Assembly (NCBI GenBank): GCA_021199405.1
Contig: JAJQID010000114.1
Span: 1-13,863, forward strand
Reading direction: 5' to 3'
DNA: 13,863 bases
DNA from: Lachnospiraceae bacterium
GTDB taxonomy: Bacteria; Bacillota; Clostridia; Lachnospirales; Lachnospiraceae
The notes under the pieces are model-generated. The model searched no databases, was not told the origin of the DNA, and worked only from the letters and a program-made list of their open reading frames with translations. Below are positions 1 to 6,899 of the stretch, in pieces. A program made the translations under genes and the position numbers. Numbering within the stretch: position 1 is the first letter of the stretch; every line of letters begins with the position of its first letter.

Positions 1-260
1 ACAGAGCACAGCACCAGAAAGACGACGACCAGAAGAAGTCCGGCGATCAGGCCCTTTTCGGCGCTGAAATACTGAAGCAGCCTGCCCAGAGTCTGTCTGC
101 CGTCCCTGGGCTTTTCCACTTCCAGATTACGTCCGGGTCCCCGTCCGCCGATTCGGATGGTATCCTGGGCACGGGTGGGCTGATAGGATTTTTCATTTAT
201 ATTCTGATTCTGAGACTCCTGTGAAGGGGCATTGCTTCCGCCGGATTGATTATTCGCCAT
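1..260 (-). CDS. Heterodimeric ABC exporter, second half-transporter (N-terminal part only, gene runs off the left edge)
   Basis: Only the first 86 codons are in the window. Reading leftward from the ATG at 260-258, the product has a hydrophilic Asn/Gln/Ser-rich leader (residues 1-38), a Gly/Arg motif with GRGPGR at 39-44, a short amphipathic stretch, and the start of a first transmembrane helix at about 70-86. A leader of this kind ahead of helix 1 is common in the second subunit of TM287/288- or BmrCD-type exporters. The start is supported by AAGGAGG eight bases upstream, placed inside the 3' end of the preceding exporter gene. The two genes overlap by 11 bases, which implies translational coupling. 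The partner has a degenerate ATP site, so this subunit is expected to carry the canonical Walker B glutamate and H-loop histidine; that part is outside the window. Family assignment rests on context plus the leader pattern. The substrate is unknown. Confidence 0.8.
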   Translation of the reverse strand, partial: MANNQSGGSNAPSQESQNQNINEKSYQPTRAQDTIRIGGRGPGRNLEVEKPRDGRQTLGRLLQYFSAEKGLIAGLLLVVVFLVLCS

Positions 261-2061
261 AAATCTCGCCTCCTTCCTTCAGCTGGGAACGATAGATGTC
301 CTGATAAAGCTCACAGCTTTTCATCAGCTCCTCATGGGGAGCGCAGGCTGTAATCTGTCCGTTGTCGATCACGGCGATCCGGTCCGCGCCCTTCACAGAG
401 GCGATTCTCTGTGCAATGATGATCTTGGTTACGTCCCGATAGTCTGTCCGCAGCGCCTCATACAGCTTTGCTTCTGTCTTTAAATCCAGGGCGCTGGTGG
501 AATCGTCGAAGATCAGGATTTCCGAGTGCTTTAAAAGAGCCCGGCTGATGGAAAGCCTTTGCTTCTGGCCTCCGGAAAGGCTCATGCCCTTTTCTGCCAC
601 CATGGTGTCAAGTCCTTCCGGCTTTGAGAAAATAAATTCTGTCGCCTGGGCTGCTCTGGCCGCGGCCAGAATCTCCTCGTCGGAAGCGTCCGGACAGCCC
701 CATGAAATATTTTCCCGGATGGTTTTACTGAAAAGCTCACTTTTTTGCAGGGCGATGGCAATCTTGTCCCGAAGCTCGGAGACCTTATAATCCTTTACAT
801 TTCTTCCATCCACCAGAACTTCGCCCTCTGTGACGTCATAAAACCGGGGGATCAGGTTAACCAGACTGGATTTGCCGCTGCCTGTGGCGCCCAGAAGAGC
901 CAGTGTCTCTCCGGGCTCGATGGTCAGGTTGATGTCGGTCAGCACCTGTTCGCCGCTGCCGCCGGGATAGGCGAAGGACACATGGCGCAGTTCCACCCTC
1001 CCGGTTTCGGAGGAGCGCTGGTTACTGTCGGACAGAGTGCTCTTTGCTGTATGAGAGTCTGTTTCCGGGAGGAGGGTGCTGGTTGTACCGTGTTTGCCGT
1101 CCGCAATCACAGGTTCGCAGTCCAGAACCTCTTTGATCCGCCGCCAGGAAGCCATGCCTCTGGAAATACTCTGGAAAATCATGGCAAACATCATCACGCT
1201 GTTTAAAATATAGGTCAGGTAAGTAATAGCTGCCATTACATTGCCAGGAGTCACGCCCGCGGTCTGTACCCGGATACTGCCTACGTAAATAACTGCTACT
1301 ACGGCGATATTGAGCACGATATTCATAATGGGAGTCATGTAGGAGAGCAGCAGAAGGATGTGCAGCTGGGTATCCACCAGCTCCTGGTTGGCTTTCCCGA
1401 ACCGGTCTGTCTCATAGTCTTCCCTGACGTAGGCCTTGACTACGCGGGCACCGGCCACATTTTCCTGCATGACGCTGTTGACCCGGTCCAGCTTTTCCTG
1501 CAAAATGCTGAAGAACGGGGTGATTTTTGAGAGGAAAAACACAATGCAGACGATGAGGAACGGGAACGCGCACAGGGCGATGACGCCAAAGCTGATGTCC
1601 ATGGAAATCATGCAGACAACGCCGCCGACCATAAACACAAGCTGGCGGATGAAGCCCCGGATACACTGCTGGATCATATTCTGAATCTGTGTGATGTCGT
1701 TGGTGGTCCGGGTCACCAGAGAACCGGTGGAAAACTGGTCTGTCTGTTCGAAGGACAGGGACATAATCCGCCGGAAGGCGTCCTTGCGCATGTCGTTGCC
1801 GAAATTCTGAGCGCACAGATTGGAAAAAACGCCGCACAGTACACCGCAGGAGCCGCCGATGACCACGCACAGAATCATTTTCAGCCCTGTTGTGAGGACA
1901 ATATTCAGATCACCTACTCCGCCGTTTGACAGTCCCAGCACACCCTCGTCCACGATAGTGCTCATAAAGCTGGGCTGGATCAGATCCATGGAAACCTCCC
2001 CAATCATGAAAAGCGGAGCCAGGATCGCGAAAAATAAATATTTTTTCAGGTATTTCCACAT
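250..2061 (-). CDS. Heterodimeric ABC multidrug-type exporter half-transporter with degenerate ATPase site
   Basis: This 603-residue protein is a half-size exporter: a type IV (ABC1) transmembrane domain with six helices over about residues 10-310, then a nucleotide-binding domain over about 355-600. Visible NBD motifs are Walker A GATGSGKSS (391-399), Q-loop Gln439, signature LSGGQ (495-499), Walker B ending in Asp519-Asp520, D-loop SALD (523-526) and switch residue Gln551. The usual catalytic glutamate is replaced by Asp520 and the H-loop histidine by Gln551. This is the pattern known for the non-catalytic-site subunit of heterodimers such as TM287/288 and BmrCD. The linker between the domains (about 320-353) is longer than usual and rich in Ser/Thr. 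The gene starts inside the 3' end of a MarR regulator gene (16-base overlap) with GAGGG about 10 bases upstream, and it overlaps the next exporter gene at its own end. Drug or peptide efflux controlled by the MarR protein is likely; the substrate cannot be read from sequence. Confidence 0.93.
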   Translation of the reverse strand: MWKYLKKYLFFAILAPLFMIGEVSMDLIQPSFMSTIVDEGVLGLSNGGVGDLNIVLTTGLKMILCVVIGGSCGVLCGVFSNLCAQNFGNDMRKDAFRRIMSLSFEQTDQFSTGSLVTRTTNDITQIQNMIQQCIRGFIRQLVFMVGGVVCMISMDISFGVIALCAFPFLIVCIVFFLSKITPFFSILQEKLDRVNSVMQENVAGARVVKAYVREDYETDRFGKANQELVDTQLHILLLLSYMTPIMNIVLNIAVVAVIYVGSIRVQTAGVTPGNVMAAITYLTYILNSVMMFAMIFQSISRGMASWRRIKEVLDCEPVIADGKHGTTSTLLPETDSHTAKSTLSDSNQRSSETGRVELRHVSFAYPGGSGEQVLTDINLTIEPGETLALLGATGSGKSSLVNLIPRFYDVTEGEVLVDGRNVKDYKVSELRDKIAIALQKSELFSKTIRENISWGCPDASDEEILAAARAAQATEFIFSKPEGLDTMVAEKGMSLSGGQKQRLSISRALLKHSEILIFDDSTSALDLKTEAKLYEALRTDYRDVTKIIIAQRIASVKGADRIAVIDNGQITACAPHEELMKSCELYQDIYRSQLKEGGEIYGE

Positions 2062-2561
2062 GATGAATTTCCCTCTTTTCTGTCCTGAGTCTGAGGCGTG
2101 CCGAGTCCAAAATCCTCAGCCCAGCCGGTCAGAAGCTTTTCCATAATTCTCTGAAGCTCCGCCTGCTCCTCCGGGGTCAGATGCTGAAATAAAAGTGTCT
2201 CCTGCCTGCGGTTTTCCTCCTTCTTACGTTCCAGCCTTTCCCGGCCCGCGTCGGTCATAAAAATGCATATTTTCCGATGATCTGACATCTGTCTGGCTTT
2301 TCGGATCAGGCCGCTGTTTTCCATTTTTCCAAGGATTTCACTGATGGAACCGGACTGGATTCCCAGGCGTTTCTGCAGTTCCTGCTGGGACATCCCCTCC
2401 TCGGCGCCATGCTCCTTTTCCCATCTGTCCAGAAGGGTCAGAATCCGGCGCTGACCGCATCTGCCGTTCCGCCGGTGGTAGAGAAAGTGGCCGCTTTTCT
2501 CCAGAAGAGTCAGAAGCTCGTGATTGGGGTCAGAGCCTTCTGACGGTTTTTCTGTTTCCAT
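2046..2561 (-). CDS. MarR-family transcriptional regulator
   Basis: The 171-residue product has MarR architecture: N-terminal dimerisation helices (about 12-50), a winged helix-turn-helix over about 57-105, and a long C-terminal helix (about 106-147) that completes the dimer. The recognition helix falls around 69-83. The wing contains SDHRK followed by a beta strand and MTDAG (102-106), the usual D-x-R-K...L-T-x-x-G pattern of the family. The start ATG is preceded by AAGGAG at a suitable distance. The gene is the first of an operon with two half-ABC exporters, and its stop codon lies 16 bases inside the next gene, so regulator and pump are co-expressed. A consensus promoter and an imperfect dyad in the untranslated leader suggest autorepression relieved by a pump substrate; this is inference from similar MarR-exporter operons. 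The C-terminal 20 residues are polar and look disordered. Confidence 0.92.
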   Translation of the reverse strand: METEKPSEGSDPNHELLTLLEKSGHFLYHRRNGRCGQRRILTLLDRWEKEHGAEEGMSQQELQKRLGIQSGSISEILGKMENSGLIRKARQMSDHRKICIFMTDAGRERLERKKEENRRQETLLFQHLTPEEQAELQRIMEKLLTGWAEDFGLGTPQTQDRKEGNSSCGNT

Positions 2562-2589
2562 AATAAATGTTCTCCTTATAAATTTCCTG

Positions 2590-2617
2590 ATAATGGGAGA
2601 TGAATTCTCCTCATAAT
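2590..2617. promoter_or_regulatory. Imperfect inverted repeat, candidate MarR operator
   Basis: The arms ATAATGGGAGA (2590-2600) and TCTCCTCATAAT (2606-2617) are complementary except for one mismatch and one extra base, and are separated by five bases. The element lies between the minus-strand promoter (-10 at 2641-2646) and the regulator's start codon, that is, in the transcribed leader about 15-45 bases after the expected transcription start. Size and position suit a MarR dimer acting as a roadblock to its own operon, but no experimental or family-specific consensus was matched. Confidence 0.5.
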
Positions 2618-2640
2618 TATCTTGCCCTCATGCTTTTTGT

Positions 2641-2669
2641 ATTGTACAGTCAGTCTTTTGGTTTGTCAA
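2641..2669 (-). promoter_or_regulatory. Consensus-like promoter for the marR-ABC exporter operon
   Basis: On the minus strand, a perfect -35 box TTGACA (2664-2669) is separated by exactly 17 bases from the -10 box TACAAT (2641-2646, one mismatch to TATAAT). Transcription would start near 2634 and give a leader of about 70 bases before the regulator's ATG. This is the strongest promoter match in the window, as expected for an operon that needs a repressor. Confidence 0.8.
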
Positions 2670-2690
2670 GGTACCGAGACTTTTCAGCGG

Positions 2691-2719
2691 TTGCTTTTAC
2701 CATGGTTTTATGATATAGT
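2691..2719 (+). promoter_or_regulatory. Probable promoter for the queT leader
   Basis: A -10 box TATAGT (2714-2719) is preceded by TGA, giving an extended -10 (TGnTATAGT), and by a weak -35 TTGCTT (2691-2696) at 17 bases. Transcription would begin near 2726 and produce a leader of about 100 bases. It is back to back with the marR promoter; the two -35 boxes are 21 bases apart. Confidence 0.55.
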
Positions 2720-2735
2720 AGCTTTCGCCCTGTGC

Positions 2736-2769
2736 CGGTCAGTTCGAGACCTTCCTGACCGAAGGAACT
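2736..2769 (+). promoter_or_regulatory. Structured 5' leader of queT with two alternative hairpins (possible riboswitch or regulatory RNA)
   Basis: CGGTCAG (2736-2742) can pair with CTGACCG (2755-2761) around a 12-base loop. AGTTC plus CTTC (2741-2745, 2751-2754) can instead pair with GAAGGAACT (2761-2769). The two hairpins share bases and are mutually exclusive. Further downstream an A-rich run (AAAACAAAACTAA, 2801-2813) leads straight into the ribosome binding site AAAGGAG (2812-2818). QueT-family genes are often controlled by preQ1 riboswitches, so this leader is a candidate. However, the conserved hairpin of preQ1-I as I remember it is not visible, so the class is unassigned. Confidence 0.4.
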
Positions 2770-2827
2770 GTTAAAGAATTCATTTTTAGCGGTTTCTGAA
2801 AAAACAAAACTAAAGGAGAAAAATTCA

Positions 2828-3319
2828 ATGAGAAATCAAAAGACCGTAACCCTGGTCCAGGCGGCCATGATCGCCGCCATCTATGTGGTGCTTGTGTGCA
2901 TCTTCAATTACTGGAGCTTCGGTGTGATCCAGTTTCGTATCGCGGAGGCGCTGACCATTCTGCCCTATTTTACGCCGGCAGCCATTCCCGGGCTGTTTAT
3001 CGGCTGCTTTCTGGCCAATCTGCTGGGCGGTTCCGTCATCGGGGATGTGGTGTTTGGCTCTCTGGCGACACTGATCGGCGCTGTTGGCACTTATTTTGCA
3101 GGCAGGATAAAGATCAAATGGCTTGCACCCATTCCGCCCATTGTGGCAAATACCCTGATTGTTCCTTTTGTATTAAAATACTGCTATGGCACAGAGGAAG
3201 CCATTCCCTATATGATGCTGACGGTAGGCGTCGGGGAGGTGATTGTCTGCGGCGTGTTCGGCGGTCTGCTGCTCGCGGTGGTGGAGAAAAATAAAAATTA
3301 CATATTTAAACAGGGATGA
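2828..3319 (+). CDS. queT: QueT-family queuosine-precursor transporter
   Basis: This 163-residue integral membrane protein has about five hydrophobic segments (near 8-28, 38-62, 68-90, 97-116 and 128-152). The QueT-family hallmark is visible at about 35-60: QFRIAEALTILP followed by TPAAIPGLFIGC and then ANLLGG. The acidic and basic residues Arg37 and Glu40 lie inside the membrane-proximal motif. QueT proteins are thought to be substrate-binding S components of energy-coupling-factor transporters that import queuine or preQ1 for queuosine in tRNA; this is family knowledge and was partly assigned through riboswitch association. The length is normal for the family. The start ATG follows GGAGA by about nine bases. 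The gene has its own promoter and structured leader, and is followed 125 bases later by an unrelated gene with its own promoter, so it is probably monocistronic. No ECF ATPase or T component is encoded nearby, so it would use shared ECF modules. Confidence 0.92.
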   Translation: MRNQKTVTLVQAAMIAAIYVVLVCIFNYWSFGVIQFRIAEALTILPYFTPAAIPGLFIGCFLANLLGGSVIGDVVFGSLATLIGAVGTYFAGRIKIKWLAPIPPIVANTLIVPFVLKYCYGTEEAIPYMMLTVGVGEVIVCGVFGGLLLAVVEKNKNYIFKQG

Positions 3320-3328
3320 ACTGGCTGC

Positions 3329-3357
3329 TTGCAAAATGATGCCTTCTGATATACAAT
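3329..3357 (+). promoter_or_regulatory. Probable promoter for the hydrolase-exonuclease pair
   Basis: TTGCAA (3329-3334) and TACAAT (3352-3357) are separated by 17 bases in the 125-base gap after queT. Transcription from here would give a leader of about 80 bases. That leader includes a small hairpin, GCGGAAAG (3378-3385) with CTTTCCCGC (3400-3408), before the AAAGGAGG site in front of the hydrolase start. No terminator is seen after queT, so read-through is possible. Confidence 0.55.
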
Positions 3358-3444
3358 GATGTCTGGCGGTTTATTTCGCGGAAAGTATTATACAGGGCGC
3401 TTTCCCGCAAGGAAAAGGCACATCAGGAGGTAAAGGAGGACATC

Positions 3445-4263
3445 ATGCAGCATGTAAGCTTTGATATGACTACGGAGGGCTCTCAGCCGGGGGCCAGGCT
3501 GGAAACCTATATTCAGAATTATTCGGAGGTGTTTAAGGTCACTGAACGTCCTCTTATCATTGTGCTGCCGGGCGGCGGCTATACCCATCTGTCTCCCAGA
3601 GAGGGAGAACCGATGGCTCTGCAGTACTGCGCCATGGGATATCACGCAGCAGTGCTGTACTATTCCCTGGCACCGGAAGCCATTTATCCCACACAGATTC
3701 TGGAGCTGGCGAAAGCGGTGGCTCTGGTGCGCAGCCGCGCGAAGGAATGGCATGTCGATCCGGAAAAGATCCTTATTCAGGGCTGCAGTGCGGGCGCTCA
3801 TCTGGCGGCGCTGTACGGCTGTATCTGGAATCGGGATTTCATCGCGGAAAAGATCGGTCTGAACCAGCAGGAGAAGGAGCTGCTGCGCCCCAACGGTCAG
3901 ATCCTCTGCTATCCGGTGATTACAGGCGGCGCTTTCGCTCACAGGGGCTCCTTTGAAAGCCTGTGCGGCGGGGATGAGGCACTGGAGAAGGAGCTGAGCG
4001 TCGAGAATTTAGTCAATGAGAATACCCCCAAAACCTTTATCTGGCACACTCAGACGGACAACGCTGTCCCGGTGGAGAACTCTCTGCTGATGGCGGCGGC
4101 GCTGCAGAAGGCGAAGGTTTCTTTTGAACTGCATATTTATCCGGTGGGCAAGCACGGAATTGGTCTGGCCAACTGGATGACACAGACGCCGTCGGGAGAC
4201 GAGAACGTGGAGCAATGCCAGTCCTGGATCGGGCTGGTGAGGACCTGGGTGGAACACTTTTAA
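3445..4263 (+). CDS. Alpha/beta hydrolase, esterase/lipase-like (BD-FAE/COG0657 type)
   Basis: The 272-residue product shows the alpha/beta-hydrolase order of motifs. The oxyanion-hole motif PGGGY is at 42-46, the nucleophile elbow G-C-S-A-G is at 113-117 with Ser115, a likely acid Asp205 sits in TQTDNAVP, and a likely base His237 sits in GKHG. The ATG at 3445 follows an excellent AAAGGAGG site. There is no signal peptide or membrane segment, so it should act in the cytoplasm. Relatives are carboxylesterases, often deacetylases acting on short acyl or sugar-acetyl groups in gut Clostridia; the substrate is not predictable from sequence alone. It is followed three bases later by an exonuclease gene with no strong ribosome binding site of its own, which suggests translational coupling rather than a shared pathway. 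Assignment to the fold and catalytic class is secure; the precise function is not. Confidence 0.88.
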   Translation: MQHVSFDMTTEGSQPGARLETYIQNYSEVFKVTERPLIIVLPGGGYTHLSPREGEPMALQYCAMGYHAAVLYYSLAPEAIYPTQILELAKAVALVRSRAKEWHVDPEKILIQGCSAGAHLAALYGCIWNRDFIAEKIGLNQQEKELLRPNGQILCYPVITGGAFAHRGSFESLCGGDEALEKELSVENLVNENTPKTFIWHTQTDNAVPVENSLLMAAALQKAKVSFELHIYPVGKHGIGLANWMTQTPSGDENVEQCQSWIGLVRTWVEHF

Positions 4264-4266
4264 AAC

Positions 4267-5220
4267 ATGAATTACATCGTATTTGATCTGGAGTGGAATC
4301 AGAGTTCTATCAAATTCAGGGAAAATAAGCGCATGCCCTTTGAAATCATAGAGATCGGGGCAGTGAAACTGAATGAACAGGGACAGTATATGGACAGCTT
4401 TCAGAGCCTGGTACGGCCTGTGGTGTACCGGCATATGCACAACATCACGGAGAATCTGGTGCATATTCATGAGGAGGAGCTGCAGAAGGCCAGATATTTC
4501 ACGGAGGTCATGCATGATTTCCTGGAATTCTGCGGGGAGGAATATTACTTCTGCACCTGGGGCAATCAGGATGTGGCGGAGCTGCAGCAGAATATGGATT
4601 TCCATGGGATGAAGCCATTGTCCGGAAGGCCGCTTTCGTTTTACGACGTACAGAAGCTGTTCAGCCTGCACTATGACGATGGCAAGAGCCGCAAATCCCT
4701 GAAAAGCTGTGTGGAGTTCCTTGAACTGGAGAATCCGGAGGTGCCTTTTCACAGGGCCTTCGCGGATGCCTATTACACATCACTGATTTTTCAGAGGGTG
4801 TGTTCGACACAGCTTTTGCAGAGAATTTCCTTTGACACCTATCGCCTGCCGGCATCAAAGGAGGAGGAGGTTCACTGGAAGTTTGATACCTATTCCAAAT
4901 ATATTTCCACGGCTTTTCCGGACAAGCATGTGCTGCTTGGCACAAAGCGGGTGACCGCTATTCGCTGTCTTTATTGTGATCAGCTGCTGCGAAGGCAGAC
5001 TCAGTGGTTTTCGCCAAATGGCAAGAATTATTATAATGCCGGAAGCTGCAGCGAGCATGGTATGATGCGCTGTAAGATCAGAGTCTGCAAGGCGGGGGAG
5101 GATCGGGTATTTGCGGTGAAGACCATTCGGCCGATGAAGGAGGCGGAGATAGAGGAATTTGACAGGATGCGCGCCCATGCAGCCCAGCACAAAGTCAGGA
5201 GACAAACAAATAATGGATAA
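4267..5220 (+). CDS. DEDDh-type 3'-5' exonuclease with Cys-rich C-terminal extension
   Basis: The 317-residue protein begins with an RNase-H-fold exonuclease domain of the DnaQ/ERI-1/KapD superfamily (about 1-180). Exo I is FDLEWN with Asp7 and Glu9, Exo II includes Asp102 in TWGNQD, and Exo III is HRAFAD with His162 and Asp167, giving a complete DEDDh set for two-metal catalysis. It probably trims DNA or RNA 3' ends in the cytoplasm. The last 130 residues are not part of the catalytic fold. They contain Cys234-x-x-Cys237 and then Cys261, His264, Cys269 and Cys274, a spacing that could bind zinc and contact nucleic acid. The C-terminus is basic and polar. It starts three bases after the hydrolase stop with only a weak Shine-Dalgarno sequence, so translation is likely coupled. 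Hairpins just after the stop end the transcript. Catalytic class is well supported; the biological substrate is unknown. Confidence 0.88.
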   Translation: MNYIVFDLEWNQSSIKFRENKRMPFEIIEIGAVKLNEQGQYMDSFQSLVRPVVYRHMHNITENLVHIHEEELQKARYFTEVMHDFLEFCGEEYYFCTWGNQDVAELQQNMDFHGMKPLSGRPLSFYDVQKLFSLHYDDGKSRKSLKSCVEFLELENPEVPFHRAFADAYYTSLIFQRVCSTQLLQRISFDTYRLPASKEEEVHWKFDTYSKYISTAFPDKHVLLGTKRVTAIRCLYCDQLLRRQTQWFSPNGKNYYNAGSCSEHGMMRCKIRVCKAGEDRVFAVKTIRPMKEAEIEEFDRMRAHAAQHKVRRQTNNG

Positions 5221-5225
5221 TGAAA

Positions 5226-5261
5226 AAGCGCTGCGCTGAAAATAAAATCAGTGCGGCGCTT
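5226..5261. terminator. Bidirectional intrinsic terminator between convergent genes
   Basis: A 14-base-pair hairpin (5226-5239 with 5248-5261, two G-U wobbles, eight-base AT loop) sits between the exonuclease stop and the convergent carboxypeptidase stop. Read on the minus strand it is followed directly by TTTTTC, so it is a good rho-independent terminator for the carboxypeptidase gene. On the plus strand it lacks a T run of its own and may act together with the next hairpin. Confidence 0.8.
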
Positions 5262-5262
5262 C

Positions 5263-5290
5263 CCTGTTTCGGGACAGGATCATTTTTTTT
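5263..5290 (+). terminator. Second hairpin with T tract, terminator for the exonuclease transcript
   Basis: CCTGT (5263-5267) pairs with ACAGG (5274-5278) around a six-base loop. Four bases later there is a run of eight T (5283-5290) on the plus strand. The stem is short, but it follows a longer hairpin and the T run is strong. The T run is also the lysine-rich end of the opposing reading frame. Confidence 0.6.
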
Positions 5291-6866
5291 CTGTCTTGTC
5301 ATTGATATCAAACATCTGTACATTCCTTCGGCGGGGCTGGGAATCCATGTACCGGGAAACCGGATAACCGGAGCTTCGTCTGTGGGGAGCGGGGGTGCGT
5401 TTCCGTTTCCTTTTGCGGGTCATGGGCTTCAGATCCGGAGTGGGGCGGGTCCCTCTGTAATCCCGGCGTTTTTTGTAGCGTGACCGAAGGGAAAGTGTCC
5501 GGAGGCTGGCCTGAATCCGTTGCTGCAGGGGCTTCCTGAAAAACCAGAGCAGCAGGCCGGCGACGATGAGAACAGCGGCGGCAATCAGGACATTGCGAAT
5601 GTTGATAAATAACACCCGTTTCTCGCCAGTTTCCTCCTCAGTGGTCTCTTCTTCGGAAACCGTCTGTTCCACCTCCAGCTCTCCGGGAGCTTCTGTGGAA
5701 GCTGTTGTGGTTTCGCTGACCTCCATGTAGATTTGTGCAGAACCTATTTCATGGTCGTCATAGAGGTAATGAGTGGTGGCCAGACAGTTTTCCTCCTCCG
5801 TCGCCAGAGTAATGTAAGAAGTAGAGTCAGAGAAATCCGCTCCGTTGGGGAGAACCACAAAGGCATCCGTATCCATGGACAACAGCGGAGTGGAGTTCCC
5901 CAGAATGTCTGTCACCTCCACATCGTAGGAGGAGAGGCCGGACACATAGGTGGAATCATTTTCGTAAATATTGACAGTAGTGAAATTATTGAAGCCAAAT
6001 TCAAACAGCTCGATGGTATCCACATACTGCTGGGGAGAGGTGGCGTTCATGACCACGCAGATCAGCTTCATGCCGTCCTTCTGGGCACAGCTGACCAGAG
6101 TTTGTCCGGCCATGTCCGTGTAACCGGTTTTGGATCCCACCAGATATTCATATTCGTAGGTGCGGGTCTCCAGCAGCTGATTTTTGTTGCTTTCCCAGGT
6201 CTCCACATCCCGTCCTTCTGAGGGATACAGGTGCAGCGTTCTTTCACTGGAATAGGTGCATAAAATATCTACGGAAAAAAACGCTCTGGCAATCTGGGCC
6301 ATATCGTAGGCGGAGGTATAATGGTCGTCGTCGTGGTATCCGTGAGGATTGACAAAATGAGAGTCCACACAGCCTAATTCTTCGGCGCGCTCATTCATCA
6401 TGTCCGCGAAAGCGTCGATGGAACCGGCAATGTATTCCGCCACTCCGGCGGCCACATCGTTGGCGGAGGCGATCAGAATGTCGGCTATGCAGTCCTCCAG
6501 GTGAAGATATTCACCTGCATCCACCCAGATCCGGCTGGAATCAGAGGGAATGGTGTCCAGAGCTTCCTGTGTGAAGACCACGTTATCCTCCAGATTTCCC
6601 TCCTCCACCGCGATCAGACAGGTCAGAATCTTGGTGATGCTGGCGGGGTACATCTGCTGATGCATATTTTTTTCATAGAGAATGGTACCCGTGTCCGCCT
6701 CAATCAGAATGGCGGTCTCACTGGAAATTTCCGGGCCGGAGGGCCAGTTGACGCTGACAGCTGTGTCAGATTCGGCGGTTCCTGTTGCCTGAACGCCTGT
6801 ACCGGCATGGCAGAGAAAAAAAGCGGCTGCGAGGAACGCCGCAAGGATTTTACGAGGCAAACGCAT
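5280..6866 (-). CDS. D-alanyl-D-alanine carboxypeptidase (penicillin-binding protein, peptidase S11, DacF-like) with membrane anchor and polybasic tail
   Basis: This 528-residue S11 serine peptidase trims the terminal D-Ala from peptidoglycan stem peptides outside the cell. A signal peptide occupies about residues 1-27. The catalytic triad of motifs is complete: Ser76-x-x-Lys79 (SITK), Ser134-Ala-Asn136, and Lys246-Thr-Gly248 in SKTGYT. A predicted beta-rich C-terminal domain (about 290-385) follows, then a Thr/Glu-rich acidic linker (385-415), one transmembrane helix (425-443) and an unusual 85-residue cytoplasmic tail very rich in Arg and Lys (444-528). Classical S11 enzymes end in an amphipathic anchor, so the true transmembrane segment plus basic tail is an addition. 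AAAGGAG lies 11 bases before the ATG. The gene is monocistronic, divergent from trmB and convergent with the exonuclease, with a strong terminator. Enzyme class is secure; whether it is a housekeeping or sporulation paralogue cannot be told. Confidence 0.92.
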   Translation of the reverse strand: MRLPRKILAAFLAAAFFLCHAGTGVQATGTAESDTAVSVNWPSGPEISSETAILIEADTGTILYEKNMHQQMYPASITKILTCLIAVEEGNLEDNVVFTQEALDTIPSDSSRIWVDAGEYLHLEDCIADILIASANDVAAGVAEYIAGSIDAFADMMNERAEELGCVDSHFVNPHGYHDDDHYTSAYDMAQIARAFFSVDILCTYSSERTLHLYPSEGRDVETWESNKNQLLETRTYEYEYLVGSKTGYTDMAGQTLVSCAQKDGMKLICVVMNATSPQQYVDTIELFEFGFNNFTTVNIYENDSTYVSGLSSYDVEVTDILGNSTPLLSMDTDAFVVLPNGADFSDSTSYITLATEEENCLATTHYLYDDHEIGSAQIYMEVSETTTASTEAPGELEVEQTVSEEETTEEETGEKRVLFINIRNVLIAAAVLIVAGLLLWFFRKPLQQRIQASLRTLSLRSRYKKRRDYRGTRPTPDLKPMTRKRKRKRTPAPHRRSSGYPVSRYMDSQPRRRNVQMFDINDKTEKK

Positions 6867-6899
6867 AAGAAAAAAAGCTCCTTTGACAAACTGTCTTTT

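Noticed and set aside
2743..2765. H-type pseudoknot in the queT leader, pairing CCTTC (2750-2754) with GAAGG (2761-2765) while the first hairpin is formed
   Set aside because: No bases would be left to span the first stem, so the two pairings cannot coexist. I treat them as alternatives instead.
2795..2818. Resemblance of the A-rich run and ACTAA before the binding site to the 3' strand of a preQ1-I riboswitch
   Set aside because: The expected GC-rich hairpin with the conserved loop is missing directly upstream; only a four-pair AU stem could form. I did not annotate it as preQ1-I.
4009..4752. Long antisense open frame opposite the hydrolase and exonuclease genes
   Set aside because: It covers two well-supported genes on the other strand, has no recognisable domain, and its composition is His/Leu/Gln-rich, as expected from a codon-position shadow.
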